Of a stretch of DNA of 64,000 bases, positions 34,941 through 44,900 are shown piece after piece. The stretch comes from Gammaproteobacteria bacterium. GTDB taxonomy: Bacteria; Pseudomonadota; Gammaproteobacteria; Steroidobacterales; Steroidobacteraceae. The stretch covers positions 124,001 to 188,000 of the forward strand of contig PLUE01000016.1 of the NCBI GenBank assembly GCA_003164785.1. The letters are read 5' to 3'. Position 1 is the first letter of the stretch. Each line of letters opens with the position of its first letter. A program made the translations under genes and the position numbers. Under the pieces are notes generated by a model. It had not been told where the DNA came from and ran no database searches. It saw only the letters and a list, made by a program, of their open reading frames with translations.

Positions 34941-35686
34941 TGCTTGCGCGTCGTCGTCTGGTCGCGTTGGCGGTCCTGGCAGGATTGCCGGCATTGTCGA
35001 TGGCGCAGGCGACCCTGCCGGCCATCGCCGTCAAGACGGCGGCCGACGGTGGACAGTCCTACTCGCTGACCCTGCAGATTCTGATTCTGATGACGGTGCT
35101 GACGCTGTTGCCCGCAATCTTGCTGGCGATGACCGCGTTCACCCGCATCATCATCGTGCTGTCCATCCTGCGCCAGGCGCTCGGGATGTCGACCACGCCT
35201 TCGAACCAGGTGCTCACGGGCCTGGCGTTGTTCATGACGTTCTTCGTCATGAGCGCGACGCTCGATCAGTCCTTCTCCCGCGGGATCAAGCCCTATCTGG
35301 ATGGGCAGATTGCCGGCGAAGTGGCCCTCGATCGCACGGTGGGCCCGCTGAAAAAATTCATGCTGGCTCAGACGCGGGAAAGCGATCTGGCTCTGTTCAG
35401 CAAATTGTCCGGCAAACCGCCGTACGCGACGGCCGACGACGTGCCGCTCGTGGTGCTGCTGCCGACGTTCATGACGAGTGAACTGAAGACTGCGTTTCAA
35501 ATCGGCTTCATGGTGTTCATTCCGTTTCTGGTGATCGATCTGGTGGTGGCGAGCGTGCTGATGTCGATGGGCATGATGATGCTGTCCCCGGTGTTGGTGT
35601 CGCTGCCGTTCAAGATCATGTTGTTCGTGGTCGTCGATGGGTGGACGCTCCTGCTCGGCACGCTTGCGTCGAGCTTTCATCAATGA
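34940..35686 (+). CDS. fliP: FliP export gate protein
   Basis: A 248-residue core export-gate protein with a cleavable signal ([18 protein letters not shown]) and four TM segments. The motifs [20 protein letters not shown] near 56 and [18 protein letters not shown] near 195 are diagnostic. Pentamer of the export gate together with FliQ and FliR. Stop overlaps the fliQ start (ATGA). Confidence 0.95.
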   Translation: MLARRRLVALAVLAGLPALSMAQATLPAIAVKTAADGGQSYSLTLQILILMTVLTLLPAILLAMTAFTRIIIVLSILRQALGMSTTPSNQVLTGLALFMTFFVMSATLDQSFSRGIKPYLDGQIAGEVALDRTVGPLKKFMLAQTRESDLALFSKLSGKPPYATADDVPLVVLLPTFMTSELKTAFQIGFMVFIPFLVIDLVVASVLMSMGMMMLSPVLVSLPFKIMLFVVVDGWTLLLGTLASSFHQ

Positions 35687-35952
35687 CGCCGGAGACCGTC
35701 ATGGATCTGGCGCACAGCACCCTGCTGGTGACCTCGATGGTCGCGGCGCCGCTGTTGTTGATCGCCCTCATCACCGGCCTGTTGATCGGCATGCTGCAGG
35801 CGGCCACGCAGATCAACGAGTCGACCTTGAGCTTCATTCCGAAGCTCCTGATGTTGGTGCTGACGTTGTTCGCCATCGGACCCTGGATCCTGCGCGTGCT
35901 GGTCGATTTCACGCATGATCTGTATTCCAGCATTCCCAGCGTGATCGGTTAG
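35683..35952 (+). CDS. fliQ: FliQ export gate protein
   Basis: An 89-residue two-helix protein. TM1 [19 protein letters not shown] and TM2 [20 protein letters not shown], separated by the family loop [14 protein letters not shown]. Start at 35683 overlaps the fliP stop; an in-frame upstream extension would overlap fliP extensively and is rejected. Followed by fliR after 3 nt. Confidence 0.93.
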   Translation: MTPETVMDLAHSTLLVTSMVAAPLLLIALITGLLIGMLQAATQINESTLSFIPKLLMLVLTLFAIGPWILRVLVDFTHDLYSSIPSVIG

Positions 35953-35955
35953 ACC

Positions 35956-36756
35956 ATGCAGCCCGTGGTCATCAACGCAGCCGATGTCAGCCAATGGGTG
36001 GGGAAACTCTGGTGGCCCAGCCTGCGCATCGGCGGATTCATCGCGGCGGCGCCCATCGCGAGCGAAAAAACCATCCCGAATCAGGTCAAAATCGTCCTGA
36101 CGCTGGCGTTGACGGTGTTGCTGGCGCCGCTGGCGCCGGTGCCGAGCTCCCTGTCGATATTCTCCGGTGCGGGAGTTCTGACGGCGGTGCAGGAACTCCT
36201 CATCGGCGTCGCCATCGGCATGGTCATGGAACTTGCCTTCGAGGCGCTGAACTTTGCCGGTCAGAGCATTTCCATGACCATGGGGCTGGGCTTCGCCACC
36301 CTGGTCGATCCGCAGCGTGGCGCGAGCGTGCCCGTTCTCGGTCAGTTGTTCACGATCATGGGTACGCTCACCTACCTTGCCATCAACGGTCATCTGCTGT
36401 TGCTGGGCGCATTGGCGAACAGTTTCCAGACCCTGCCGATCGGCGTGCAAAACATCGACAGGGACTTCCTGCTGTCGGTCGCGATCTGGGGAGGCCGGAT
36501 ATTCGAGACCGGCCTGTTGGTGGCGTTGCCGGCCGTGATCGCGTTGATCATCGTCAACATGGCGCTGGGCGTGGTCACCCGCGCGGCGCCGCAGCTCAAC
36601 CTGTTCGGGATCGGCTTCACCATCACGTTGATGTGCGGATTCCTGGTGCTCCTCATGGGTCTCGACGGCATCATGGTCGGCGTCACCAACCTGATCGACA
36701 CGGCACTGCGTGCCGTCGTCGAACTCGTCGGGACGCCCGCGGCGGGAGCGCACTGA
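35956..36756 (+). CDS. fliR: FliR export gate protein
   Basis: A 266-residue integral membrane protein completing the export gate. About six TM helices; family signatures RIGGFIAAAPI near 24, AFEALNFAGQSISMTMGLGF near 95 and ITLMCGFLVLLMGLDG near 217. The last base of its stop is the first base of the flhB ATG. Confidence 0.94.
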   Translation: MQPVVINAADVSQWVGKLWWPSLRIGGFIAAAPIASEKTIPNQVKIVLTLALTVLLAPLAPVPSSLSIFSGAGVLTAVQELLIGVAIGMVMELAFEALNFAGQSISMTMGLGFATLVDPQRGASVPVLGQLFTIMGTLTYLAINGHLLLLGALANSFQTLPIGVQNIDRDFLLSVAIWGGRIFETGLLVALPAVIALIIVNMALGVVTRAAPQLNLFGIGFTITLMCGFLVLLMGLDGIMVGVTNLIDTALRAVVELVGTPAAGAH

Positions 36757-37886
36757 TGGCCGAATCCGAGTCGGGTGGTGAAAAGACCGAAGAACCAACA
36801 GCGAAACGTCTGCAGCAGGCGCGCGAGCGCGGCCAGGTGCTGCGCTCGCGCGAACTGGTCAATTTCGCCACCATGGTGGGCGGCAGCGCGACGCTGATCG
36901 CCGTCGGGGGCAGCCTGGCCGCCCGCATGTCGCACATCATGCGCAGCTTTCTGTCCGTCGATCCGGAGCGGCTGCGCGATACCGCGTCGATGACGGCATC
37001 GCTGGGCGAGGCAGCGACGAGTTCCGTGCTTGCCCTGTTGCCGATATTCGGCAGTCTGACCGTACTGGTGGTGCTGGCGTCGGTGGCGCTCGGCGGATGG
37101 AATTTCAGCCCCGAGGCCATGATCCCGAATTTCGCCCGCATGAGTCCGCTGGCCGGCCTCGGGCGCCTGTTCGGTTTCCACGGGGTCTCGGAACTCGGCA
37201 AGGCGTTGCTCAAATGCGCGGTCGTGGGCGGCGTCTGCGCCGGCGTCGTGTCCTGGATGTTCAAGGACGTGATGGCCCTGGGGCACATGCCGCTGCACGC
37301 GGCCGTCGGTCACGGCGCAAGCCTTCTGGGGTGGTCCTTCGTGTGGCTGTGCGCCTCGCTCGCGGTCGTGGCCGCGATCGACGTGCCGCTGCAGATGTTT
37401 CAGTACAACCGCAACCTGAAGATGACGCGCCAAGAGGTGCGGGACGAGTCCAAGGAGTCGGACGGCCGCCCCGAAACCAAGCAACGAATTCGTCAGATGC
37501 AGCAGCAGCTGGCGAGACGCCGCATGATGCACAAGGTGCCGACGGCGGACGTGGTCATCGTCAACCCCACCCACTTCGCGGTGGCATTGAAGTATGACCC
37601 GAAGAACATGGGTGCTCCGCGCGTGCTGGCCAAGGGCGTGGACCTGGTTGCGGCCAACATCCGCCGCATCGCCGAAGAGCACCGGGTGCCGGTGTTCGAG
37701 GCGCCGAAACTGGCGCGTGCGCTCTACAAGTCGACCGACCTCAACAAGGAGATTCCGGCGGGATTGTACGTGGCGGTCGCGCAGGTGCTGTCGTACGTCT
37801 TCCGTGTCCGGACCCTGAACCCGACCATCGCGGCGCGCGTGGCGCGACCCAACCCCACCGTGGGGGATGAGTACGCCGACGTATGA
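36756..37886 (+). CDS. flhB: FlhB export specificity switch
   Basis: A 376-residue protein with four TM helices (about 30-210) and a cytoplasmic domain containing the autocleavage site NPTH in VIVNPTHFAVALKY near residue 268. Cleavage changes export from rod/hook to filament substrates, under control of FliK (gene at 9.8 kb). N-terminal GGEKTEEPTAKRLQQARERG is diagnostic. Starts overlapping the fliR stop, ends overlapping flhA. Confidence 0.95.
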   Translation: MAESESGGEKTEEPTAKRLQQARERGQVLRSRELVNFATMVGGSATLIAVGGSLAARMSHIMRSFLSVDPERLRDTASMTASLGEAATSSVLALLPIFGSLTVLVVLASVALGGWNFSPEAMIPNFARMSPLAGLGRLFGFHGVSELGKALLKCAVVGGVCAGVVSWMFKDVMALGHMPLHAAVGHGASLLGWSFVWLCASLAVVAAIDVPLQMFQYNRNLKMTRQEVRDESKESDGRPETKQRIRQMQQQLARRRMMHKVPTADVVIVNPTHFAVALKYDPKNMGAPRVLAKGVDLVAANIRRIAEEHRVPVFEAPKLARALYKSTDLNKEIPAGLYVAVAQVLSYVFRVRTLNPTIAARVARPNPTVGDEYADV

Positions 37887-39967
37887 ACGGACGCGCCGCC
37901 CTGGCCAGCTTCGGAGACTTCGCGCGCACCGGCCTCGGCGTGCCGGTGCTGGTGATGGCCGTCATCGCCATGATGGTGTTGCCACTGCCGGCGTTCCTGC
38001 TCGACATCTTCTTCACATTCAACATCTCGCTGTCGCTCATCATCCTGCTGGCCGTCATCTATGTGCGGCGCGCGCTCGAATTCGCGACGTTTCCGACGGT
38101 GCTCCTGGGCGCAACCCTGCTGCGCCTGGGACTCAACGTGGCGTCGACCCGCATCGTGCTGATGAACGGCCATACCGGCGGGCATGCGGCGGGACACGTC
38201 ATCGCCGCCTTCGGACAGTTCGTAGTCGGCGGCAACTACGCCGTGGGCATGGTGGTGTTCATCGTGTTGGTCATCATCAACTTCGTCGTGATCACCAAGG
38301 GCGCCGGCCGCATCTCCGAGGTGAGCGCGCGCTTCACCCTGGACGCCATGCCCGGCCGGCAGATGGCGATCGACGCGGACCTGAACGCAGGCATCATCAC
38401 GCAGGCGGAGGCCATCGTGCGTCGCCAGGAAGTGCGCGAGGAGGCGGATTTCTACGGTGCGATGGACGGCGCCAGCAAGTTCGTGCGCGGCGATGCGATC
38501 GCGGGCATTCTCGTCGTGTTCATCAATTTGTTCGGTGGCACCATCATCGGCGCCGCTCAGCATGGCATGTCGCTCGCGGACGCCGGCAGAACCTATGCGC
38601 TGCTCACCATCGGCGATGGTCTGGTGGCGCAGATACCGGCGCTGCTCTTGTCCGTGGCGGTGGCGATCCTGGTGACCCGGGTCTCGCGATCGCACGACAT
38701 GAGCCAGCAGATCATGTCGCAGATGTTGGGCCAGCCACGCGCACTCGGCGTCACCGGCGGAATCCTGGCACTGCTCGGCATCATTCCCGGCATGCCGAAC
38801 CTGGTGTTCCTGTGCATGGCCGCAGGCTGCGGCCTGGGCGCGTACTTTCTGAGCAAGCAGCGCGCGACGGAGAGGAAAGTCGCCGCCGCCAAGCCGGTCG
38901 CCGCGGCCGCCACGCCGCTGGAGCAGCGCGAGCTGTCGTGGGACGATGTCGAGCCCGTCGACCTGATCGGGCTCGAGGTCGGCTATCGCTTGATTCCGTT
39001 GGTCGACCGCAACCAGGGCGGCGAATTGATGGGCCGCATCAAGGGTGTGCGCAAGAAGCTGTCGGAGGAACTGGGCTTCCTGGTGCAGGCGGTGCACATC
39101 CGCGACAATCTGGAGCTGGGCCCGAATTCCTACCGCATCACCATTCTGGGTGCACCCGTCGGCGAATCCGAGGTGTTTCCCGATCGGGAACTCGCCATCA
39201 ATCCAGGCCAGGTGTCGGGAGCATTGCCGGGTTCACCCACCAAGGATCCCGCGTTCGGCCTGGATGCCATCTGGGTGGAAAAGTCGCGGCGCGAACAGGC
39301 GCAGGCGCAGGGCTATACCGTGGTCGACGCGAGCAGCGTGATCGCCACGCATTTGAGTCATCTGCTCCAGTCGCACGCGCACGAACTGTTGGGCCATGAA
39401 GAAGTGCAGCAGCTGCTCAATCGGTTGGGCAAGACGGCGCCGAAGTTGATCGAGGACCTGGTGCCGAAACTCCTGCCGATGAGCGTCGTCGTGAAGGTGC
39501 TGCAATACCTGTTGTTGGAGCGCGTCCCGATACGCAATCTGCGTACGGTGTGCGAGGCGCTGGCGGAGCTCGCGCCGAGGAGCCAGGATCCGCTCGCGCT
39601 GGTGGCGGGCGTGCGCGTCGCCCTGGGACGCAGCATCGTGCAAAGCATCGGTGGTCTTCGCGAGGAGCTGCCCGTCATCACGTTGGATCCGCAGCTCGAG
39701 CAGCTGTTGCAGGATTCTATGGCCGGCGGCGGCGGCGAAGCGCCCGGTTTCGAACCGGGCCTTGCCGATCGCGTTCAGACCGCGCTTTTCGACAGCACGC
39801 GCAAGCAGGAAGCAGCGGGTGAGCCGGCGGTGCTGCTGGTGGCGCCGAAGATCCGGCCGTGGGTCGCGCGCTTGATGCGCTACTCCACCCCCACGCTATC
39901 CGTTCTGGCTTACAACGAGATTCCCGAAAACCGCCGCATTCGTGTCATTGCGGCGGTCGGTCGCTAG
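37883..39967 (+). CDS. flhA: FlhA flagellar export protein
   Basis: A 694-residue export component: N-terminal membrane half (about 1-330, eight helices; MMVLPLPAFLLDIFFTFNIS near 30) with the FHIPEP-type loop (KFVRGDAIAGILVVFINLFG near 198), and a C-terminal cytoplasmic domain (about 355-694) that docks chaperones and substrates. Energises export with the proton motive force. Overlaps flhB by 4 nt; 43 nt precede flhF. Confidence 0.95.
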   Translation: MNGRAALASFGDFARTGLGVPVLVMAVIAMMVLPLPAFLLDIFFTFNISLSLIILLAVIYVRRALEFATFPTVLLGATLLRLGLNVASTRIVLMNGHTGGHAAGHVIAAFGQFVVGGNYAVGMVVFIVLVIINFVVITKGAGRISEVSARFTLDAMPGRQMAIDADLNAGIITQAEAIVRRQEVREEADFYGAMDGASKFVRGDAIAGILVVFINLFGGTIIGAAQHGMSLADAGRTYALLTIGDGLVAQIPALLLSVAVAILVTRVSRSHDMSQQIMSQMLGQPRALGVTGGILALLGIIPGMPNLVFLCMAAGCGLGAYFLSKQRATERKVAAAKPVAAAATPLEQRELSWDDVEPVDLIGLEVGYRLIPLVDRNQGGELMGRIKGVRKKLSEELGFLVQAVHIRDNLELGPNSYRITILGAPVGESEVFPDRELAINPGQVSGALPGSPTKDPAFGLDAIWVEKSRREQAQAQGYTVVDASSVIATHLSHLLQSHAHELLGHEEVQQLLNRLGKTAPKLIEDLVPKLLPMSVVVKVLQYLLLERVPIRNLRTVCEALAELAPRSQDPLALVAGVRVALGRSIVQSIGGLREELPVITLDPQLEQLLQDSMAGGGGEAPGFEPGLADRVQTALFDSTRKQEAAGEPAVLLVAPKIRPWVARLMRYSTPTLSVLAYNEIPENRRIRVIAAVGR

Positions 39968-40010
39968 ACCCTAAGTCGCTGGTGAATTGCTTGATTCATG
40001 GAGGTCCTAG

Positions 40011-41339
40011 ATGAAGATTAAACGATACATGGCCGTCAGCATGCGCGCTGCGCTCGCGCAGGTGCGTGCGGAGCAGGGGCCTGAGGCGGTGATCCTATCC
40101 AGCCGCCGGGTCGAGGAGGGCATCGAAGTCATCGCGGCCGTCGATTACGATGAGGCGCTGTTCGCCGACGCAACGTCGCGGCGCGCGCCCATCGCCGCGC
40201 CGGAAGCCGTCGAGAAGCCCGGGGAGCTCGGGATTCCGACGCTCACGGTGACTCCGACGGCGGCCCCGAGTCCCACCGTGAGAACGCCGGGGCCGATGCG
40301 TCCATCGCCGGAGCCCGACCGGAACATCGCGAGGATCGTTGCCGGCATGGCGGCCGAACCCGCCGCTGCCACGCCGGGGCCGGTAACGGTGCGCCCGCAG
40401 GACGATGGGTTTCTTGCAATGCAACAGGAGGTCCGGGACCTGCGAGTCCTGTTGCAGGGTGAACTCGCGCACATGTCGTGGAACGACAAGCGCCTGCGCG
40501 AGCCTTTGAAGGCGCGCGTTCTGGAGGAACTCACGGCCTTGGACATCGCGCCGGATGTTGCGATGGCGCTGGCGGCGCTGGCACCGCGAAATACGAGTCT
40601 CGAGAACCCATCGCATATTCCACTGGCGATGCTGGTGCGACACTTGCCGGTGGTCGACAAGCTGAGCACGGTCAACGGCGGGGTGATTGCGCTGGTGGGT
40701 CCGACCGGGGCGGGAAAGACCACCACCATCGCCAAGCTTGCCGCGCGCTGGAGCATGCAGCACGGGCCTGAGGATCTGGCGCTGGTGAGCACAGACGGGT
40801 ACCGCATCGGGGCCCGCGAGCAGCTGATGACCTATGCGCGCATCCTGGGCGCGCCGATGCACATCGCGAACAGCGGAAAGGAATTGGCAAAAGTGCTGGA
40901 CCGTCTCAAGTCCAAGAAATTGGTTTTGATCGATACTGCAGGCATGGGACCACGCGACGTACGGCTATCCGAACAGCTCGCCGCCCTGCAACTGGGCGCC
41001 GCACGCGCGCGTGTGCTGCTGGCGCTGCCGGCGCACGGCGAGGCGAACGCACTCGAGGAGATCGTCAAGTCATTCGCCCGGGTGTCCCCCGTCGCCTGCG
41101 TCCTGACCAAGGTGGACGAGGCGGCGAGCCTGGGCGCCGCCATTTCGACGACATTGCGTCACAAGCTCCGCATCGCCTATCTGTGCACCGGCCAACGGGT
41201 GCCGGAAGATCTGCATGCGGCGCACGAACGCCGCTTGTGGTTGATACGCGTCGCGTTGAAATTGAAGGAGAGGGCGCCGTCTCGCGCGAACGAAGGCTAT
41301 CTTGCCCGCAACTTCGGCCGAGCGTCCGCCCATGCGTGA
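40011..41339 (+). CDS. flhF: FlhF SRP-type GTPase (flagellum placement)
   Basis: A 442-residue GTPase that positions the polar flagellum. N-terminal B domain (1-75, KIKRYMAVSMRAALAQVRAE), a Pro-rich linker, and an SRP-type NG domain with G1 LVGPTGAGKTTTIAKLAARW near 229, G2/G3 STDGYRIGAREQL and LIDTAGMGPRD near 308, and G4 TKVDEAASLG. GGAGG precedes the ATG. Overlaps flhG. Confidence 0.94.
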   Translation: MKIKRYMAVSMRAALAQVRAEQGPEAVILSSRRVEEGIEVIAAVDYDEALFADATSRRAPIAAPEAVEKPGELGIPTLTVTPTAAPSPTVRTPGPMRPSPEPDRNIARIVAGMAAEPAAATPGPVTVRPQDDGFLAMQQEVRDLRVLLQGELAHMSWNDKRLREPLKARVLEELTALDIAPDVAMALAALAPRNTSLENPSHIPLAMLVRHLPVVDKLSTVNGGVIALVGPTGAGKTTTIAKLAARWSMQHGPEDLALVSTDGYRIGAREQLMTYARILGAPMHIANSGKELAKVLDRLKSKKLVLIDTAGMGPRDVRLSEQLAALQLGAARARVLLALPAHGEANALEEIVKSFARVSPVACVLTKVDEAASLGAAISTTLRHKLRIAYLCTGQRVPEDLHAAHERRLWLIRVALKLKERAPSRANEGYLARNFGRASAHA

Positions 41340-42219
41340 TACACGACTGTCGCGCAGCCAGGCGGAAACGATCGAGGAGATGAACGCTTCCCGTCCCGTG
41401 AAGGTCATCGCCGTCACCGGCGGCAAAGGTGGTGTGGGCAAGACCACGATATCCGCCAATCTGGCGGTATCCATCGCGTCGCAAGGCCGCGACGTCATGC
41501 TGGTCGACGCCGATCTCGGCATGGCCAACGTGGACGTGGTCCTCGGGTTGCATACCCGCTTTCACCTCGGGCACGTGGTCAAGGGCGAGTGCACGTTGGA
41601 GGATGCCATCGTCACCGGTCCGCACGGACTGCAAATCGTACCGGCCGCATCCGGCATCAAACGCATGGCGAATCTGTCCGAAGCCGAGCAGGCCGGCATC
41701 ATTCGTGCCTTCAGTGACCTATATCACCGCGTGGAGGTGCTGGTGGTGGACACCGCGGCCGGTCTGCACGACAGCGTGCTCACTTTCAGCCAGGCCGCGC
41801 ACCATGTGGTCGTGGTGGTGTGCGACGAACCCGCGTCCATCACCGACGCATATGCGCTCATCAAGGTTCTGAGTCGCGAGCATGGTGTGCAGAGGTTTCA
41901 GATCCTCGCGAATCAGACGCGCCGTTCGGGCGAAGGCCCCGACTTGTTCCAGAAAATTTCCAAGGTATGTGACCGGTTTCTCAATGTGCACCTTGAGTTT
42001 GCGGGCTCGATACCGTTCGACGATTATCTGCGGCGCGCAGTGCAGCGGCAGACCGCCGTCGTCGAGGCATATCCGGCCTCGATTTCATCCGTGGCGCTCA
42101 AGAATCTGGCGACGAAGGCCGATAAGTGGTCTGTGCCCCAGGGTGCACGAGGTCACCTGGAGTTCTTCGTTGAACGGATGGTGGGGGCCCGGATCGGTCC
42201 TTCGACGGTATTGCAATGA
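41332..42219 (+). CDS. flhG: FlhG/FleN MinD-like ATPase (flagellar number control)
   Basis: A 295-residue MinD-type ATPase that limits flagellar number and, in Pseudomonas, restrains the sigma-54 activator FleQ. Deviant Walker A VTGGKGGVGKTTISANLAV near residue 29, Walker B VLVVDTAAGLHDSVL near 140, and DADLGMANVDVVLG near 60. A 17-residue N-terminus carries a FleN-type SQAETIEEM segment before the fold. Overlaps flhF by 8 nt and fliA by 4 nt. Confidence 0.93.
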   Translation: MRDTRLSRSQAETIEEMNASRPVKVIAVTGGKGGVGKTTISANLAVSIASQGRDVMLVDADLGMANVDVVLGLHTRFHLGHVVKGECTLEDAIVTGPHGLQIVPAASGIKRMANLSEAEQAGIIRAFSDLYHRVEVLVVDTAAGLHDSVLTFSQAAHHVVVVVCDEPASITDAYALIKVLSREHGVQRFQILANQTRRSGEGPDLFQKISKVCDRFLNVHLEFAGSIPFDDYLRRAVQRQTAVVEAYPASISSVALKNLATKADKWSVPQGARGHLEFFVERMVGARIGPSTVLQ

Positions 42220-42998
42220 GAGCAAGCACACAGTATTCAGATACGCAGAAGCGGAGCCGGAAGCCGATAGCGGACGATGGCGTTCCGGTCGGCGAGGTTC
42301 CGCAACAAGAATTGGTAATCAAACATGCCGATTTGGTCAAACGTATTGCCTATCATTTGGTCAGCCGCATGCCTCCCAACGTGGAAGTCGATGACTTGAT
42401 TCAAGCCGGCATGATCGGCCTTTTGGATGCGGCGAAGCATTACTCCGCCACGAAGGGCGCCAATTTCGAGACCTACGCCGGCATCCGCGTTCGCGGCGCG
42501 ATGCTCGACGAGGTGCGCAAGTCCGATTGGACGCCCCGGTCGGTGCATCGAAACATGCGGGAGATGGCCGACGTCATCCGCAGGATCGAGAATGCCAAGG
42601 GCCAGGACGCGAATCCGACGGACATTGCCCTGGGCCTCGGGGTGACCATCGAGGAATACCACAAGCTGGTCCAGGATGCGGCCAGTTGCCGCTTGTTCAG
42701 CTTCGATCAGCTCGGTGCCGGCGATGATGAATCGAGTCCCGCGGATCATGCGCGCGACGAGGGGCCGGGGCCTTTCGATCACATCGAGGACGCCGGTTTT
42801 CGGGATGCGATGGCGGGCGCGATCAACCTGCTTCCCGAGCGCGAGAAACTCGTGCTCTCGCTCTATTACGATGAGGATATGAATCTGCGCGAGATCGGCG
42901 CGGTTCTCGACGTGTCCGAATCGAGAGTGTGTCAAATTCATGGCCAGGCGTTGGTTCGATTACGCGCGCGGCTTGCGGAGTGGCTAACGCCGGATTGA
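42216..42998 (+). CDS. fliA: FliA flagellar sigma factor (sigma-28)
   Basis: A 260-residue class 3 flagellar sigma factor. Region 2 VKRIAYHLVSRMPPNVEVDD near 36 and LIQAGMIGLLDAAKHY, region 3 (about 100-170) and region 4 LPEREKLVLSLYYDEDMNLR near 205 with the helix-turn-helix VLDVSESRVCQIHGQAL. Expected to recognise the FliA-type promoters seen at 6.5 and 7.1 kb. Its ATG overlaps the flhG stop. Confidence 0.95.
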   Translation: MRASTQYSDTQKRSRKPIADDGVPVGEVPQQELVIKHADLVKRIAYHLVSRMPPNVEVDDLIQAGMIGLLDAAKHYSATKGANFETYAGIRVRGAMLDEVRKSDWTPRSVHRNMREMADVIRRIENAKGQDANPTDIALGLGVTIEEYHKLVQDAASCRLFSFDQLGAGDDESSPADHARDEGPGPFDHIEDAGFRDAMAGAINLLPEREKLVLSLYYDEDMNLREIGAVLDVSESRVCQIHGQALVRLRARLAEWLTPD

Positions 42999-43002
42999 AC
43001 GT

Positions 43003-43746
43003 ATGGATATTCTCAGCATCGTTGGAATCATTCTGGCCTTGATCGCGATCATCGGCGGCGCCATTTTGAAAGGCAGCAGCGCGGGCGCCCTGGTGGGCAG
43101 CGCCGCATTCGTGATCGTGGTGGTCGGCACACTGGCCGCGAGTCTGGTGCAGACGCCGATGGCGACGTTTTTGCGTGCATGGAAAATCGTGGCGTGGGTG
43201 TTCATGCCGCCGGCGAACAATCCGGCCGCGATGATCGAGAAGATCGTCGAGTGGAGCAACATCGCCCGCAAGCAGGGATTGTTGGGATTGGAATCGGCCG
43301 TCGAAGGGGAAAAGGACAATTTTCTCAAGAAGGGTCTGCAGTCGTTGGTCGACGGCGGCGAGCCCGAGGCCATCCGTGCGAGCATGGAGATCGAACTCGA
43401 CACCATGGAGCATTTCGACAACCAGGCGGCCAAGGTCTTCGAGGCCATGGGCATCTATTCTCCCACGCTCGGCATCATCGGCGCGGTCATGGGCCTCATG
43501 GCCGTCATGCAGAACCTGGCCGATCCGTCCAAACTTGGCCACGGCATCGCCGCGGCATTCATCGCGACGATCTACGGCATCGCCTTCGCCAATCTTCTGT
43601 TCCTGCCCATGGGCAACAAGTTGAAGGCGGTGATCCACGGCCAGACCCAGGTCCGCACCATGGTGATCGAGGGCATCATCGCGATCGCGCAGGGCGAGAA
43701 TCCGCGCAATATCGAGTCGAAGCTGCAGGGTTATTTTCACCATTGA
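43003..43746 (+). CDS. motC: MotC-type flagellar stator protein (MotA family)
   Basis: A 247-residue stator subunit with four TM helices. N-terminus MDILSIVGIILALIAIIGGA, then VGTLAASLVQTPMATF near 46, and the MotA/TolQ segment MGIYSPTLGIIGAVMGLMAV near 150. Overall it is closer to the Pseudomonas MotC pattern than to enteric MotA (size 247 rather than about 295). Begins 4 nt after fliA; pairs with motD 12 nt downstream. Confidence 0.92.
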   Translation: MDILSIVGIILALIAIIGGAILKGSSAGALVGSAAFVIVVVGTLAASLVQTPMATFLRAWKIVAWVFMPPANNPAAMIEKIVEWSNIARKQGLLGLESAVEGEKDNFLKKGLQSLVDGGEPEAIRASMEIELDTMEHFDNQAAKVFEAMGIYSPTLGIIGAVMGLMAVMQNLADPSKLGHGIAAAFIATIYGIAFANLLFLPMGNKLKAVIHGQTQVRTMVIEGIIAIAQGENPRNIESKLQGYFHH

Positions 43747-43758
43747 GCCACCGGTAGC

Positions 43759-44763
43759 ATGGCGCGCAAAAAGAAACACGAAGAGCATGTGAACGCGGAG
43801 GCCTGGGCGATTCCCTACGGCGATCTGGTCACGCTGTTGTTCGCGTTGTTCACCGTCATGTACGCGATGTCGTCGGTGAACGAGGGCAAATTTCGGGTGC
43901 TGTCGGACTCGATGATCGCCGCGTTCCATGGCGCGCCGAAGAGCATGCAGCCCGTCAACATCGGCGAGAAGCAGGCTGGCAAGGGTGGCGACAAGCCCCT
44001 GGTCGGCGTGACGCCGACGGCCTTGATGAAGATCAAGGATCAAAGAGCTCCCCAGGGGGGCGACCTCACGCCGCGGGACCCGACCCAGGCCACCGGCTAC
44101 GCGCACGAGGATGCGCCCGGCGCGCTGATCCGCATGGAGCGTCAGGTGCAGAACGCCATGCAGGCGTTGATCGACGCCAAGATGGTCTCGGTGAAACGAG
44201 AGAACATGTGGCTCGAGATCGAGATCAACACCGACATTCTGTTTCCGAGCGGCGCCGGCGAGTTCTCGGCGGCGGCGGAGCCTGTACTCGACAAACTGGC
44301 AGAGGTGTTGAAGCCCTTTCCGAACCCCATCCGGGTGGAGGGCCATACCGACAACCGCCCGATCCGCACCGCCGCCTTCGCGTCCAATTGGGAGTTGTCG
44401 GCGACGCGCGCAGCCAGCGTCGTGCATGAATTCACCAAAGCGGGCATCGATCCGTTGCGCCTCGAAATCGTGGGGTTCGGCGAGTTTCGCCCGCGCGAAT
44501 CGAACGACACCGTCGAAGGACGCAACGCCAATCGGCGCGTCGCCGTGCTGGTTTTGGAGCAAGTCGCGCCGGGGGAAGCCGTGACGGCGATCGCCACGGA
44601 TCAGACGCCGAAGCAAGCCGCGCCAGGGGTGCAGACGGCGGATTCGGGCAGCGCCGCAAATCGGTTACTATGGCGTGTACCGCCTGGCGACATCGAGAAG
44701 ACGGTATTGGTGAAGAGTCCGGAAAAACCTGCAGCGCAGGAGCCGCCGCCGCTGCCGAATTAG
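43759..44763 (+). CDS. motD: MotD-type flagellar stator protein (MotB family)
   Basis: A 334-residue stator subunit with one TM. The TM carries the ion-binding Asp22 in AIPYGDLVTLLFALFTVMYA; Lys/Glu-rich N-terminus (RKKKHEEH). The periplasmic OmpA-like peptidoglycan-binding domain lies near 165-270 with RVEGHTDNRPIRTA. A Pro/Ala-rich C-terminal tail of about 60 residues is unconserved. Last gene of the continuous operon before the IS605-like element end. Confidence 0.92.
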   Translation: MARKKKHEEHVNAEAWAIPYGDLVTLLFALFTVMYAMSSVNEGKFRVLSDSMIAAFHGAPKSMQPVNIGEKQAGKGGDKPLVGVTPTALMKIKDQRAPQGGDLTPRDPTQATGYAHEDAPGALIRMERQVQNAMQALIDAKMVSVKRENMWLEIEINTDILFPSGAGEFSAAAEPVLDKLAEVLKPFPNPIRVEGHTDNRPIRTAAFASNWELSATRAASVVHEFTKAGIDPLRLEIVGFGEFRPRESNDTVEGRNANRRVAVLVLEQVAPGEAVTAIATDQTPKQAAPGVQTADSGSAANRLLWRVPPGDIEKTVLVKSPEKPAAQEPPPLPN

Positions 44764-44774
44764 CGAGGTGCCCC

Positions 44775-44900
44775 TTGATATCCTCCCACGCCCTAAAGGA
44801 CGCGGATTCCTGGATTCAGCGTTCGATGTCCCGAACGGACGGAAGTGTGTTCCGTCTTACCCGACGTACCATCCCAGTTTGCAACCGGCTGGCCGTCGCA
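44775..44900 (-). ncRNA. Orphan IS605-like right end / possible TnpB omegaRNA scaffold
   Basis: On the minus strand the segment ends with the stem-loop CGCGTCC-TTTA-GGGCGTG followed by GGAGGATATCAA, closely recalling the 3' ends of IS200/IS605 elements that template the TnpB omegaRNA. The upstream piece GACATCGAACGCTGAATCC also fits this class. No tnpA or tnpB is present, so it is a remnant end or a lone guide-RNA-like scaffold; the guide would be the sequence after TCAA, which here is the motD 3' flank. The 5' boundary is approximate. Confidence 0.45.

Noticed and set aside
36390-37682. Long minus-strand open frame antisense to fliR/flhB
   Set aside because: His/Arg/Gln-rich translation typical of antisense frames in GC-rich DNA; the plus-strand proteins are unambiguous.
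39980-39995. Sigma-54-like TGGTGAATTGCTTGAT before flhF
   Set aside because: The -12 dinucleotide is GA instead of GC and the -24 side lacks CA; flhF is most likely read through from flhA.
42118-42125. GCCGATAA inside flhG, upstream of fliA
   Set aside because: The matching -35 is only 3 of 8 and it lies in coding sequence; autoregulation of fliA is possible but not supported.
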